NCBI RefSeq assembly: GCF_012275575.1
Contig: NZ_NPIH01000203.1
Location: 1-64,000, forward strand
Origin: Paraburkholderia sp. SG-MS1
GTDB lineage: Bacteria; Pseudomonadota; Gammaproteobacteria; Burkholderiales; Burkholderiaceae
Length of the DNA: 64,000 nucleotides
Direction: 5' to 3'
Shown here: piece after piece, positions 30,729-40,005 of the stretch
Layout of the letters: every line of letters begins with the position of its first letter
Position numbering within the stretch: the stretch's first letter is position 1
Notes under the pieces: model-generated
Seen by the model: the letters and a program-made list of their open reading frames with translations, nothing else
What the model was told of the DNA's origin: nothing
Database searches by the model: none
Translations under genes and position numbers: made by a program

Positions 30729-32009
30729 GTGACCCTCGCCGCACCGCTCAACCTGCTCCGGCAGGCGCGCGCCCGCTTCACTCAACGAGAAATCGCCGCG
30801 CACGTCGGCAAGGACATCAAGACAGTGCGCCGCTGGGAAAAAGGCGAAACACCGTGCCCGGCGATGCTCGAGCCGGCCCTGCGTGATCTCTTGCAGCAAA
30901 GCGCGCGAACCAGCGGCGGCACGGCCGGCGACGCGCAATTCCGTTTCATCGATCTGTTCGCCGGTATCGGCGGAATTCGCATGGGCTTCGAGGCGCACGG
31001 CGGCGATTGCGTGTTCACGAGCGAGTGGAACGACTTTTCGACGCGAACGTACCGCGAGAATTATCCCGGCAGCGGCGAGCACGCGCTGATCGGCGACATC
31101 GTCGCCTTCCCCGCCGAAGAGGTGCCGGGTCACGACGTGCTGCTGGGCGGCTTCCCCTGCCAGCCGTTTTCGATCGCCGGCGTCAGCAAGAAGAACGCGC
31201 TCGGCCGGCCGCACGGTTTCGAATGCACGACGCAAGGCACGCTCTTTTTCGACGTCGCCCGGATCATCGCGGCGAAGCGCCCCGCCGCGTTCCTGCTGGA
31301 AAACGTGAAGAACCTGCTGTCGCACGACAAGGGCCGCACCTTCGACGTGATCCTGCAAACCCTGCGCGACGAACTTGGCTACGAGGTGCACTACCGTGTG
31401 ATCGACGGCCAACATTTCACGCCGCAGCATCGGGAGCGGATCATCATCGTCGGCTTTCGCGGCAAGACCGGCTTTTCGTGGGACGACCTGCATCTGCCGG
31501 AAGAGGGCCCGCGGCTCGGCTCGATCCTGCATCGCACGGATGGCAGCGAACCGGTGCTGCCGTGGGACCACGACCGCTTCTTCGACCACACCGCGCAACG
31601 CGCGCAGCCGAAGTACACGCTCACACCGAACCTCTGGACCTACCTGCAGAACTACGCGGCCAAACACCGCGCGGCGGGCAACGGCTTCGGCTTCGGCATG
31701 GCGTATCCGGACAGCGTGACGCGCACGCTGTCGGCGCGCTACCACAAGGACGGCTCCGAGATCCTCGTGTACCAGGGCGAATCGCTACGCCCGCGCCGCC
31801 TGACACCACGCGAATGCGCGCGCCTGATGGGCTTTCCCGACACCTTCAGGATTCCAGTCAGCGACACTCAGGCGTACCGGCAATTCGGCAACAGCGTCGT
31901 CATGCCGGTGATGCGCGAAGTGGCGCGGATCATGCTGCCGCATGTGCAAACCCTGCTCGCCGAGGACGACCCGCATGGCGCGAAGCAAGCCCTTTCGCTG
32001 TACGCGTGA
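30729..32009 (+). CDS. DNA cytosine-5 methyltransferase with N-terminal HTH (Dcm-like)
   Basis: 426 residues, GTG start preceded by AAGGA. Residues about 15-42 form a helix-turn-helix ([20 protein letters not shown]). The C5 methylase motifs follow in order: [31 protein letters not shown] with the catalytic Cys, [25 protein letters not shown] and [13 protein letters not shown]. The fused HTH and the following vsr gene match the Dcm group (often CCWGG-specific), but the target cannot be read from sequence. No restriction endonuclease gene is adjacent, so it is probably an orphan methyltransferase. Confidence 0.92.
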   Translation: MTLAAPLNLLRQARARFTQREIAAHVGKDIKTVRRWEKGETPCPAMLEPALRDLLQQSARTSGGTAGDAQFRFIDLFAGIGGIRMGFEAHGGDCVFTSEWNDFSTRTYRENYPGSGEHALIGDIVAFPAEEVPGHDVLLGGFPCQPFSIAGVSKKNALGRPHGFECTTQGTLFFDVARIIAAKRPAAFLLENVKNLLSHDKGRTFDVILQTLRDELGYEVHYRVIDGQHFTPQHRERIIIVGFRGKTGFSWDDLHLPEEGPRLGSILHRTDGSEPVLPWDHDRFFDHTAQRAQPKYTLTPNLWTYLQNYAAKHRAAGNGFGFGMAYPDSVTRTLSARYHKDGSEILVYQGESLRPRRLTPRECARLMGFPDTFRIPVSDTQAYRQFGNSVVMPVMREVARIMLPHVQTLLAEDDPHGAKQALSLYA

Positions 32010-32083
32010 ACCGCGCGTCGCCGTGACGGCAACGGCCCGCTGGCGCCGCGGCCACGGCGCGTCCACGTCCGGGCACTGACGCG

Positions 32084-32530
32084 ATGGTCGATATCGTCGA
32101 CAGCGCGACACGCAGCCGGATGATGTCCGGCATTCGCGGCCGCAATACCAAACCGGAAATCCTGATCCGCAGCCTGCTGCATCGTCAGGGCTTTCGCTTT
32201 CGTCTGGATGCGCGTGATCTGCCGGGCCGCCCCGATATCGTGTTGCCGCGCTGTCGCGCAGTCGTGCTGGTGCACGGCTGTTTCTGGCACGGCCACGACT
32301 GCCGTCTGTTCAAATGGCCGCAAACGCGGGCGGAGTTCTGGCGCGAGAAGATCGGCCGCAATCGCAGCAATGACGACAAGGTACGCCATGCGTTGCTCAA
32401 CGACGGCTGGCGCGTGGCGGTGGTGTGGGAATGCGCGTTGCGTGGCGCGGATCGCGACATCGCGGGTGTGTTGCAACGGCTCGTCGACTGGTTGAAGAGC
32501 GACGCGCCGAGCTTCGAGGAACGCGGCTGA
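32084..32530 (+). CDS. vsr: Very-short-patch repair endonuclease Vsr
   Basis: 148 residues. It starts DSATRSRMMSGIRGRNTKPE, the Vsr hallmark, continues with FRLDARDLPGRPDIVLPR (catalytic Asp) and the zinc-type segment VHGCFWHGHDC, and ends VVWECALRG. Vsr nicks next to T:G mismatches that arise when 5-methylcytosine deaminates within the partner methylase site. It begins 74 bp after the methyltransferase in the same direction and is its functional partner. Confidence 0.95.
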   Translation: MVDIVDSATRSRMMSGIRGRNTKPEILIRSLLHRQGFRFRLDARDLPGRPDIVLPRCRAVVLVHGCFWHGHDCRLFKWPQTRAEFWREKIGRNRSNDDKVRHALLNDGWRVAVVWECALRGADRDIAGVLQRLVDWLKSDAPSFEERG

Positions 32531-32712
32531 AAGCCGCCTGTCGTCGGCCTGTCGCCTGCCTGGCCAGGGCTAATCCCGCAGCCGCTGGTGATACACTCGA
32601 CAGGCTACCTCGGAGCCTTTCATGCGCCGTTGCGGACCGTGCGCCGCACTTCGTCCGGCACGCACCTGCACGCTCCGACTATCCCAGAACCAATCAACAA
32701 GGGAGACACATC

Positions 32713-33216
32713 ATGGCTGATTTCCGTCTCTGGTCCGACGACTTTCCCACCAACGGCTTCATGCCGAAGTCGCACGAATATCACGATAAGGCGTTCGGCG
32801 TGGACGGCGAGAACATCTCGCCCGCGTTGCAGTGGGACGCGCCGCCGCCGGACACACAAAGCTTCGCGCTCACCGTGCACGACCCCGACACCCCGACCGG
32901 CAGCGGCTTCTGGCACTGGGTCGTGGTGAACATTCCGGGCGACGCCCGCTCGCTGCCGCGCAACGCCGGCAAAGCGGACGGCTCGCTGCTGCCGCAAGGC
33001 GCGCTGCAGATGCGCAACGACTACGGCACGGTCGGTTTCGGCGGCGCCGCGCCGCCGCGCGGCGACCGGGCGCATCGCTATATCTTCCGTCTGCATGCGC
33101 TGAAGGTGCCGCATCTGCCGATCAACGCCGACACCACCAACGCCGTGGCGCGCTTCATGACCCATCTGAACGAACTCGACTCCACCACCCACACGGGCCT
33201 GTACGAACTCAAGTAG
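32713..33216 (+). CDS. YbhB/YbcL (PEBP/RKIP-like) protein
   Basis: 167 residues with phosphatidylethanolamine-binding-protein signatures: ENISPALQWDAPPPDTQSFA, HDPDTPTGSGFWHWVVVNIP and the later PPRGDRAHRYIFRLHAL. There is no signal peptide, so it is cytosolic. Bacterial PEBP proteins have unclear ligands. The ribosome site GGGAGA precedes ATG. It is followed by an MFS gene 122 bp later; any link is unknown. Confidence 0.88.
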   Translation: MADFRLWSDDFPTNGFMPKSHEYHDKAFGVDGENISPALQWDAPPPDTQSFALTVHDPDTPTGSGFWHWVVVNIPGDARSLPRNAGKADGSLLPQGALQMRNDYGTVGFGGAAPPRGDRAHRYIFRLHALKVPHLPINADTTNAVARFMTHLNELDSTTHTGLYELK

Positions 33217-33338
33217 CACACGGCACGCGCAGCCGGCTAGCGTTCGCGGCGCCGGCCGGTGCGTTTTACCGGGCACGGCGAGCCGCGCGCGGTTCGCCGG
33301 CGGAGCGCCGGGCCATCCCACTACAAATCGAACAATCG

Positions 33339-34781
33339 ATGCACGCACAATCCTCGCGCAACGGCACCTCCTCGCCGAGCGCTGCAGCCGACGCCCCCGC
33401 CGCGGCGCCCGAGACCGGCGCCGAACTCGGCCTGCCGCTTCCACAACGCTACTGGGCGATGCTAGTCATCGCGCTCGGGCTCACGCTCGCGGTGCTCGAC
33501 AGCGCGATCGCCAACGTCGCGCTGCCGACGATCGCGCGCAACCTGCACGCAAGCGCGGCCGGCTCGATCTGGGTCGTCAACGCCTATCAGCTGGCGATCA
33601 CCATTTCGCTGCTGCCACTCGCCTCGCTCGGCGACCGCATCGGCTACCGGCGCGTCTATCTGAGCGGCCTCGTTCTGTTCACGGTGTCCTCGTTCGGCTG
33701 CGCGCTGTCCACCTCGCTGCCGACCCTCGCGTTCGCCCGCGTAATCCAGGGCTTCGGCGCGGCGGGCATCATGAGCGTGAACACCGCGCTGGTGCGCATG
33801 ATCTATCCGCCCGCGCAGCTCGGCCGCGGCGTCGCGATCAACGCGATGGTGGTCGCGGTGTCGTCGGCGGTCGGGCCGACGGTGGCCTCCGGCGTGCTCG
33901 CGGTCGCGTCGTGGCCGTGGCTGTTCGCGATCAATGTGCCGATCGGGATCGCGGCGATCGTGGGCGGCCTCAAGGCGCTGCCGATGAACCCTGGCCACGA
34001 CTCGCCGTACGACTACCTGAGCGCCGTGATGAACGCGTTCGTGTTCGGCCTGCTGATTTTCGCGGTCGACGGACTCGGCCACGGCGAGCGGTACGGCTAT
34101 GTCACGGTCGAAGCAATCGGCGCGCTCGTGATTGGTTATTTCTTCGTGCGCCGTCAGTTGACTCAGTCGGCGCCGCTGCTGCCGATCGATCTGCTGAAGA
34201 TTCCGGTGTTCGCGCTGTCGATCGGCACCTCGGTCTGCTCGTTCTGCGCGCAGATGCTGGCCTTCGTGTCACTGCCGTTTCTGCTGCAGGACACCTTGGG
34301 GTTATCGCAAGTCGAAACCGGTCTGCTGATGACGCCGTGGCCCGCGATCATCATTCTCGCGGCGCCGCTTTCCGGCGTGCTGTCGGAGAAGGTGTCGGCG
34401 GGCTGGCTGGGCGGCATCGGTCTCGCCGCGCTGGCGCTTGGACTGCTGCTGCTCGCCACGCTCGGCCCGCATCCAGACGCATGGCAGATCTCCTGGCGCA
34501 TGGCATTGTGCGGCGCTGGCTTCGGCATCTTCCAGTCGCCAAATAACCGCACCATCCTCTCGGCCGCGCCGCGTGAGCGCAGCGGCGGCGCGAGCGGCAT
34601 GCTCGGCACCGCGCGTCTGACCGGGCAGACGCTCGGTGCGGCACTAGTCGCGCTGATCTTCGGCATTTCGCCGCAAACCGGGCCGATCGTGGCGCTGTAC
34701 GTGGCGGCGGGCTTCGCGGCGGTCGCTTCGGTGGTCAGCACGCTGCGCGTCATGCAGCCGGGCAGCACGCCAGCCGTTTGA
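33339..34781 (+). CDS. MFS exporter, DHA2 (14-TM) type
   Basis: 480 residues. The N-terminal ~38 residues are Ala/Pro/Ser-rich and cytoplasmic. The first helix has LTLAVLDSAIANVALPTIAR, the motif-D sequence of drug:H+ antiporters, followed by LGDRIGYRRVYLSG (motif A) and VIQGFGAAGIMSVN. Twelve to fourteen helices are present. It resembles EmrB/QacA-type exporters; the substrate is unknown. No membrane-fusion partner (EmrA) is encoded alongside. The ATG at 33339 has no strong ribosome site, so the start is moderately certain. Confidence 0.85.
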   Translation: MHAQSSRNGTSSPSAAADAPAAAPETGAELGLPLPQRYWAMLVIALGLTLAVLDSAIANVALPTIARNLHASAAGSIWVVNAYQLAITISLLPLASLGDRIGYRRVYLSGLVLFTVSSFGCALSTSLPTLAFARVIQGFGAAGIMSVNTALVRMIYPPAQLGRGVAINAMVVAVSSAVGPTVASGVLAVASWPWLFAINVPIGIAAIVGGLKALPMNPGHDSPYDYLSAVMNAFVFGLLIFAVDGLGHGERYGYVTVEAIGALVIGYFFVRRQLTQSAPLLPIDLLKIPVFALSIGTSVCSFCAQMLAFVSLPFLLQDTLGLSQVETGLLMTPWPAIIILAAPLSGVLSEKVSAGWLGGIGLAALALGLLLLATLGPHPDAWQISWRMALCGAGFGIFQSPNNRTILSAAPRERSGGASGMLGTARLTGQTLGAALVALIFGISPQTGPIVALYVAAGFAAVASVVSTLRVMQPGSTPAV

Positions 34782-34836
34782 CGCAGCTTTTCCCTCACGC
34801 ATCGCGCACATCGCACACATCGCACGCACAAACAGA

Positions 34837-34866
34837 AAGAGCGCGGATCAGATGATCCGCGCTCTT
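34837..34866. terminator. Bidirectional terminator between MFS and otsA
   Basis: Perfect 13-bp arms AAGAGCGCGGATC (34837-34849) and GATCCGCGCTCTT (34854-34866) with a 4-base loop, between two convergent genes. The ends are A/T-flanked on both sides. Confidence 0.85.
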
Positions 34867-34956
34867 CTATTTCGTTCGTTCTCCGATCCTGATTTTAATC
34901 CCTTGTGGACGTGACAGCCTGGGCCTCCCTCAAGACCGAAAGAGGCGCCGATCCGG

Positions 34957-36387
34957 CTACGATGAAGACGCCGTCACGTCAGCGAGCTTTACCGCTTTGG
35001 CCGTCACCGAAGAGGCGGTCGCGACGTTGCGCAGATCCGCGAGGAAGGTGTCGCGCCATACCGACAGATTGTTCTCGCGCATCGGCGCCATCATGTCGGC
35101 GTGACGCGCCTGGCGCTCGGCGAGCGGCATCGACAGTGCGCGCTCCAGCGCTTCGGCCATCTGCGACAGATCGAACGGATTGACGACCAGCGCGCCGGGC
35201 AACTGCTCGGCGGCGCCGGCGAATTGCGATAGCACCAGCACGCCCGGATCGGCCGGGTCCTGTGAGGCGACATACTCTTTCGCCACGAGATTCATGCCGT
35301 CGCGCAACGGAGTCACATAGCCCACCTGCGACTGACGGAACAGCGCCATCAGCAGATTGCGCTCGTACTTGCGATTCAGGTACTGGATCGGCGTCCAGTC
35401 GAGCTGCGCGAAACGTCCGTTGATGCGGCCCGCTTCGCCCTCCAGCGTCTGACGGATGCGCTGATAGGTCTGCACGTCCGCGCGCGTCGGCGGAGCGATC
35501 TGCACGAGCGAGACACGTCCGTGCCAGCCCGGCGCATTCAGCAGCAATCGTTCGAACGCCTGGAAGCGCTCCACCAGCCCCTTCGAATAATCGAGGCGGT
35601 CGACGCTCATGATCAGCTTGCGCCCGCGCATGCCGTCGCGCAGGCTGCGTACCGGTTTGCGGTCCGTGAACTGCTCCGCGGCTTTCGCAATGGCGTCCGG
35701 ATAAATGCCGATCGGATACGCGCCGACTTTGAGGAAGCGGTTATACGCGTGCACCATGCCGTCTTCGCTGGAGGTGCCGTGCTGCCCGCGCTCGATATAG
35801 TCGACGAACGACTGGCGATCCGCCTCGGTCTGAAAACCGATCACGTCGTAGCTGCACATCGCCTTGACCAGTTCTTCGTGCGGCGGAATCGTGCGCAGCA
35901 CTTCCGGCACCGGAAACGGGATATGCAGGAAAAAGCCGATCGGATTCTTCACACCGAGTTCGCGCAGGCAGCGCGCGAACGGCAGCATGTGATAGTCGTG
36001 AACCCAGATGATGTCGTCGGGCTTGAGCAACTCCTTGAGCTGCTTCGCGAGCGTCGCATTGACGCGCTGATAGCCCGCGTATTCCTGGCGGTCATAGCGC
36101 GAGAGATCGTTGCGATAGTGGAAGGTCGGCCACAGCGTCGCGTTGGAAAAACCGCGGTAATACTGGTCATAGTCACGCTTGGTGAGGCCCACGGTCGCAT
36201 AGGTCACGTTGCCCTGCTTCTCGATGACCGGGGCGGCCGATTCGCTCACCGTTTCGCCGCTCCAGCCGAACCAGACCCCGCCGGTTTCCTTCAGCGCGTC
36301 CAGCACGCCGATCGCCAGCCCGCCTGCTGCGGGACGTCCTTCCTGGATCGGTGCGACACGATTCGATACCACGATCAGTCTGCTCAT
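34957..36387 (-). CDS. otsA: Trehalose-6-phosphate synthase OtsA
   Basis: 476 residues, equal to the E. coli enzyme in length. GT20 landmarks: [20 protein letters not shown] at the N-terminus, [57 protein letters not shown] and [18 protein letters not shown]. It joins UDP-glucose and glucose-6-phosphate to trehalose-6-phosphate, an osmotic and desiccation protectant precursor. OtsB is not adjacent. The start at 36387 has a GGAG ribosome site; the longer frame to 36591 is rejected. Upstream is an AT-rich leader. Confidence 0.95.
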   Translation of the reverse strand: MSRLIVVSNRVAPIQEGRPAAGGLAIGVLDALKETGGVWFGWSGETVSESAAPVIEKQGNVTYATVGLTKRDYDQYYRGFSNATLWPTFHYRNDLSRYDRQEYAGYQRVNATLAKQLKELLKPDDIIWVHDYHMLPFARCLRELGVKNPIGFFLHIPFPVPEVLRTIPPHEELVKAMCSYDVIGFQTEADRQSFVDYIERGQHGTSSEDGMVHAYNRFLKVGAYPIGIYPDAIAKAAEQFTDRKPVRSLRDGMRGRKLIMSVDRLDYSKGLVERFQAFERLLLNAPGWHGRVSLVQIAPPTRADVQTYQRIRQTLEGEAGRINGRFAQLDWTPIQYLNRKYERNLLMALFRQSQVGYVTPLRDGMNLVAKEYVASQDPADPGVLVLSQFAGAAEQLPGALVVNPFDLSQMAEALERALSMPLAERQARHADMMAPMRENNLSVWRDTFLADLRNVATASSVTAKAVKLADVTASSS

Positions 36388-36618
36388 TGGTTCTCCACCC
36401 AGTTCAGTTGTTTCGTTGCATGCGGACATGTGCCGAAAAGGTGCATGCAAGTCGCGTGCCGTTTTTTGATATACGGGAAATAAAGATGTATGCAAATGTG
36501 ACAGGCAAGACCAAACCCGCGACAAATTCGCACTATGAAGGAGTTTTTTCTGCCTTGCCCGACAAAACTGGAACAACTTTCCAGCCGTCAAAATCGTTCG
36601 AAAGGGGTCCGAACGAGC

Positions 36619-36831
36619 TCACGCATCCTGTTCCGAGCCCAGATCGCGTTGGTAATCCAGCCCTTCTTTGCGCGCGCCGCCCTGGTTGTGCTCGCCGTCG
36701 GGCGGCGCGTCGGGCGCCACACGGTTCTGCGCGGCCGGGTCCGGGGACGCCGCCGGCTCGGTCTGGCTACCGCCTGGCCGGGCGTCGCGCTTCGAATGGC
36801 GCGCCGAGCGTCGCAATGCGGGATGTCTCAT
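36619..36831 (-). CDS. Small hydrophilic disordered protein
   Basis: 70 residues with CCGGAGGC about 8 bases before ATG on the minus strand, which supports translation. It is rich in Arg, Pro, Asp and Gln (SKRDARPGGSQTE, then NRVAPDAPPDGEHNQGG), with no hydrophobic core. Family not recognised. It sits between otsA and other small genes of the stress-like locus. Confidence 0.5.
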   Translation of the reverse strand: MRHPALRRSARHSKRDARPGGSQTEPAASPDPAAQNRVAPDAPPDGEHNQGGARKEGLDYQRDLGSEQDA

Positions 36832-36981
36832 GATCGTTGCCTCCGGAGAAGCGCGCCGCTATCTAACGGCATCCATACAGTCTAGAGGGCGCGAAAGTAA
36901 ATTGCCGGTAAAAGATGCGCCCGGTTTGTAACAAATACACAAAATTGATACGTCGGACGGGTACGCGGTGTAGCGGACGAG

Positions 36982-37218
36982 TCAGAGTTGCATTCGCTGC
37001 GCGAAGGGGCCGACGGCTTGCGGCGTCTGCGTGGGCTGCGGCGGCGGATCACCGATCGGCGGAGCGACGGGCTCGACCGGTTCAATCGGCTGCGGAGCCG
37101 GACTGGGGATAGTGTCAGGCTCGGCCGGGTTGGGCGGTGGCGACGGCGGTTCGATCGGCTCGGGACGGTGAGCGTGCTTCGAAGAGGGAAGCGCGGAAGC
37201 GGCGGCGTGGTCGGGCAT
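36982..37218 (-). CDS. Proline-rich small protein
   Basis: 78 residues, about one-third Pro, with PxxP-type repeats (EPIEPPSPPPNPAEPDTIP, QPIEPVEPVAPPIGDPPP). GAGGATAA precedes ATG on the minus strand. No signal peptide or membrane segment is evident. The function is unknown, and Pro-rich low-complexity frames can arise by chance in GC-rich DNA, so the ribosome site is the main support. Confidence 0.45.
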   Translation of the reverse strand: MPDHAAASALPSSKHAHRPEPIEPPSPPPNPAEPDTIPSPAPQPIEPVEPVAPPIGDPPPQPTQTPQAVGPFAQRMQL

Positions 37219-37330
37219 GTCGGTTATCCTCGTTTTGCGTTCCTTCGGATCGCAGCAAGGCCTGTGCCGTTACGACGCCCTCCCGGCGGGCTGGGCGATG
37301 CGGGTGCGAGCGGGCGCGGGGTCGCGCCCG

Positions 37331-38731
37331 TCAGGCGTCCGCGCCGCCTAGGGCGCGCGATTCGTCGGCGGCATCGCCTTCTTCACGGGCGTCGTTGCCG
37401 TACTCGACCAGCCGGTTGTACAGCGTCTTCAGACTGATGCCGAGAATCTCCGCGGCGCGCGTCTTCACCCCGCCGCATTGCTCGAGCGTGGCCAGAATCA
37501 GCTGACGGTCCGCCTCGGCGAGCGACGTGCCAAACGGAATCGTGATGGCCGTGCCGGCGGCGGGCTTCGACAGCGTGATCTGCAACGGCACCGTCGCCGT
37601 GCTGTCCGAATCCGTGCCCGACATGATGTGCGCGCGCTGCACGTAGTTCTTCAGCTCGCGCACGTTGCCCGGCCACGGATACGACATCAGCATTTCCTTG
37701 ACGGCGGCAGGGAAGTGCTTCTTCGTGCCGTGGCGCTCGTTGAGTTCGTCGAGGAAAGCCTGCGCGAGCAGTTCGACGTCCTTGCCGCGGTCGCGCAGCG
37801 GCGGCAGGCTGATCGGAAACACGTTCAACCGGTGATACAGGTCGAGCCGCAGCTTGCCTTCCAGCACCGCCTGCTCCGGATCGCGGTTGGTGGCCGCGAT
37901 CAGGCGCACATCGGTTTCGATTTCTTTGGTCGTGCCGACCCGCATGAACATGCCGGTTTCCAGCACGCGCAGCAGTTTCACCTGCAGCTCGATCGGCATC
38001 TCGGTGATCTCGTCAAGAAACAGCGTGCCGCCGTTCGCGCGCTCGAAATAGCCCTTGTGCTGCCGGTCCGCGCCGGTGAACGAACCGCGCTCGTGACCGA
38101 ACATTTCCGATTCGATCAGATTCGGCGAGATCGCCCCGCAGTTCACGGCGAGAAACGCGTGCTTGCGGCGCAAGCTCAGTTCATGCAGCGTCTGCGCGGC
38201 GACTTCCTTACCCGTGCCCGACTCGCCCACCAGCATCACAGAGGCCGCGGTCGGGGCGACGCGGCCGATCTGGTCGTAGACCTCCTGCATCGCCGGCGAG
38301 TTGCCCAGCATCAGCCCGAAGCGTCCCATGCGACGCAACTCGCCACGCAACGTGCCGATTTCCGCCTTCAGGTCGCCGGCCCGCGGCAAACGCGACAGGA
38401 TCGCCTTCACGCGCTGCATGTTGATCGGCTTCACCAGGTAGTCGGTGGCACCCATTTTCAGCGCGTTGACCGCCGACTCCACCGTGGCGTGCCCGGTAAT
38501 GACGATCACCTCCACGCCGGAGCGTGGATCCAGATCTTCGAACAGATCGACCCCGCTGCCATCGGGCAGCTTCAGGTCCGTAAAGACGACGTCCGGCATC
38601 TGCCGGACCAGTTGAATGCGCGCTTCGCGCAAATCGCCCGCGGTGGCGGTGGTCAGACCGTCTTCCCCGATGATGGCGGAAAGCGCCTCGCGGGTACCGG
38701 CATCGTCATCGACAATCAGTACATGTGGCAT
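37331..38731 (-). CDS. Sigma-54-dependent response regulator (NtrC-like)
   Basis: 466 residues. The receiver domain has phospho-acceptor Asp52 (VVFTDLKLPDGSG) and Lys101 (YLVKPI). The AAA+ domain has Walker A GESGTGKE (169-176), the sigma-54 contact loop as GSFTGA (216-221) and Walker B GGTLFLDEITE. The Fis-type HTH at the C-terminus reads RAAEILGISLKTLYNRL. The central GAFTGA Ala is Ser, which is tolerated in many members. No histidine kinase is adjacent. It is a paralogue of the activator at 40006. Confidence 0.93.
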   Translation of the reverse strand: MPHVLIVDDDAGTREALSAIIGEDGLTTATAGDLREARIQLVRQMPDVVFTDLKLPDGSGVDLFEDLDPRSGVEVIVITGHATVESAVNALKMGATDYLVKPINMQRVKAILSRLPRAGDLKAEIGTLRGELRRMGRFGLMLGNSPAMQEVYDQIGRVAPTAASVMLVGESGTGKEVAAQTLHELSLRRKHAFLAVNCGAISPNLIESEMFGHERGSFTGADRQHKGYFERANGGTLFLDEITEMPIELQVKLLRVLETGMFMRVGTTKEIETDVRLIAATNRDPEQAVLEGKLRLDLYHRLNVFPISLPPLRDRGKDVELLAQAFLDELNERHGTKKHFPAAVKEMLMSYPWPGNVRELKNYVQRAHIMSGTDSDSTATVPLQITLSKPAAGTAITIPFGTSLAEADRQLILATLEQCGGVKTRAAEILGISLKTLYNRLVEYGNDAREEGDAADESRALGGADA

Positions 38732-39032
38732 CGCGTTTCGAAAACCTGGAAGCGTGGGTAGGGGAGCATGGCAATGCTCATGCTGAAAAGCGGGCCGGCG
38801 GCGGCGCACCGTACGCAGCGCGCCCCGGACATGACGAACGCACTGACCTTCCGCACGCGCACCCGCCGGCTACTTCATACAATACTGCAACAATAACCGG
38901 GAAATTCCCGATTAGTTTCCGAGTATTGTTGTGTATTTGCCTATTATACGGCTTTATTCAAACAAATTAACAAGTTGCCGGCGCGCGCCGCTGGTCACCG
39001 TGAGATGGCGGCGGCACGCGGCGGCCACCCCC
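38732..39032. other. AT-rich intergenic region with nested palindromes
   Basis: About 300 bp between the response-regulator start and a minus-strand membrane-protein gene. Positions 38870-38960 are strikingly AT-rich for this genome and hold several inverted repeats (listed separately). They are probably promoter and operator sites for the regulator gene. Confidence 0.55.
38880..38931. promoter_or_regulatory. Nested inverted repeats upstream of sigma-54 response regulator
   Basis: A palindrome CGGGAA-A-TTCCCG at 38898-38910 is framed by CAACAATA (38888-38895) and TATTGTTG (38924-38931). CAATACT (38880-38886) with AGTATTG (38922-38928) also pairs. All arms are exact. It is a candidate operator 150-200 bp before the gene. 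Confidence 0.5.
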
Positions 39033-39296
39033 TCAACTGCGCGGAAACGGCCACGCCCGGCCATCGCCATTCGTATGCGCCGAGCCGTTCGCTGCATGCG
39101 TATCCGGGCTCGCGCCTGTCGTCGTCGGGCTGCCTGCCGGGGTTGCCGGCGTCGCGACGGCGCCGCCCTCGCCTTCCCAGCGGCTCAATTCCCGCGCGGA
39201 CGGAACGTTGGCCGCGCGCTTGCTCTGCACGTAACGGACCGCCAGAAAGCCGCCCAGCGCCATCAATGCACCGAAGATGCCAATTGGTCGTGCCAT
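39033..39296 (-). CDS. Small membrane-anchored hypothetical protein
   Basis: 87 residues. One N-terminal membrane helix (IGIFGALMALGGFLAVRYVQ) is followed by a hydrophilic, Ala/Thr/Gly-rich tail. AAGGAG precedes ATG on the minus strand. It lies 52 bp downstream of the YqjD-like gene, same direction, so probably one operon. Family not recognised. Confidence 0.6.
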   Translation of the reverse strand: MARPIGIFGALMALGGFLAVRYVQSKRAANVPSARELSRWEGEGGAVATPATPAGSPTTTGASPDTHAANGSAHTNGDGRAWPFPRS

Positions 39297-39348
39297 CGTG
39301 AACTCCTTGTGGTCGTGAAGCGGATAAGGGCCGGACCGCGCTCGCCAC

Positions 39349-39666
39349 TCAGCGCGCGGTCAGGACGCCCAGCAGAAAACCTACGCCCGCCGCAATACCG
39401 ATCGCGCGCCACGGGTTGTGCCGCACGTAGCGCTCCGTGCTGACGGTGGCCACCCGGTAACGCCGCTGCGCGTTCTGCTGCGCATCGCCCAGCGCGGATT
39501 GCAACGTCTCCACATGCGTGCCCAGCCTGTCGCGCAGCGCGCCCACGCCCTCGCCAGGGACGTTCGCGGCGAGCCGCAACATTTCCTCCGAGTCCTTCAG
39601 CAGCACCCGCAGATCCTCGACAATCTTCTGGCCACCGAGTGCAAGTTGTTGCGTGGTGTCAGTCAT
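39349..39666 (-). CDS. YqjD/ElaB-like (DUF883) membrane protein
   Basis: 105 residues from the second of two adjacent ATG codons, which has better spacing from GAGGAG; the first is at 39669. A helical cytosolic part (LALGGQKIVEDLRVLLKDSE) is followed by the C-terminal anchor HNPWRAIGIAAGVGFLLGVL. ElaB and YqjD of E. coli are inner-membrane proteins that bind ribosomes in stationary phase, often under RpoS control. It is flanked by the two sigma-54 activators. Confidence 0.85.
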   Translation of the reverse strand: MTDTTQQLALGGQKIVEDLRVLLKDSEEMLRLAANVPGEGVGALRDRLGTHVETLQSALGDAQQNAQRRYRVATVSTERYVRHNPWRAIGIAAGVGFLLGVLTAR

Positions 39667-39669
39667 CAT

Positions 39670-40005
39670 TCACTCCTCGTCTAGATTCGGCGTTCACGTG
39701 AGCTTCCGGGGGCATCGAGGGGCGTCGCAGCCTCAGTCGAGCTTCGTCGCGGAAAAGCACACGCGTGTCGGGCGAACGACGCAAATGGTGTGCCCGGTAA
39801 ATCCGGCTTTCCATGGCGCCCTGCTAGTCGCATCACGCACATTCGACCGATCGCGCGCGAATGTCCATCACACAGCGTCAGTTAGATTGCCGGAAACCGC
39901 GTCGAAGTGGTTAAATCGACTTCTGCGAGCTATCGGCTGGACCGGTCTGTCTCGCGTCCAAGGCCTGCGCGCCGTAACAACACACTCATTTGCACAGGAC
40001 CGTCT
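39670..40005. other. Divergent intergenic region
   Basis: 336 bp between the YqjD-like gene (minus) and the second sigma-54 activator (plus). No extra gene seen. A confident -24/-12 site could not be placed by eye. Confidence 0.4.
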
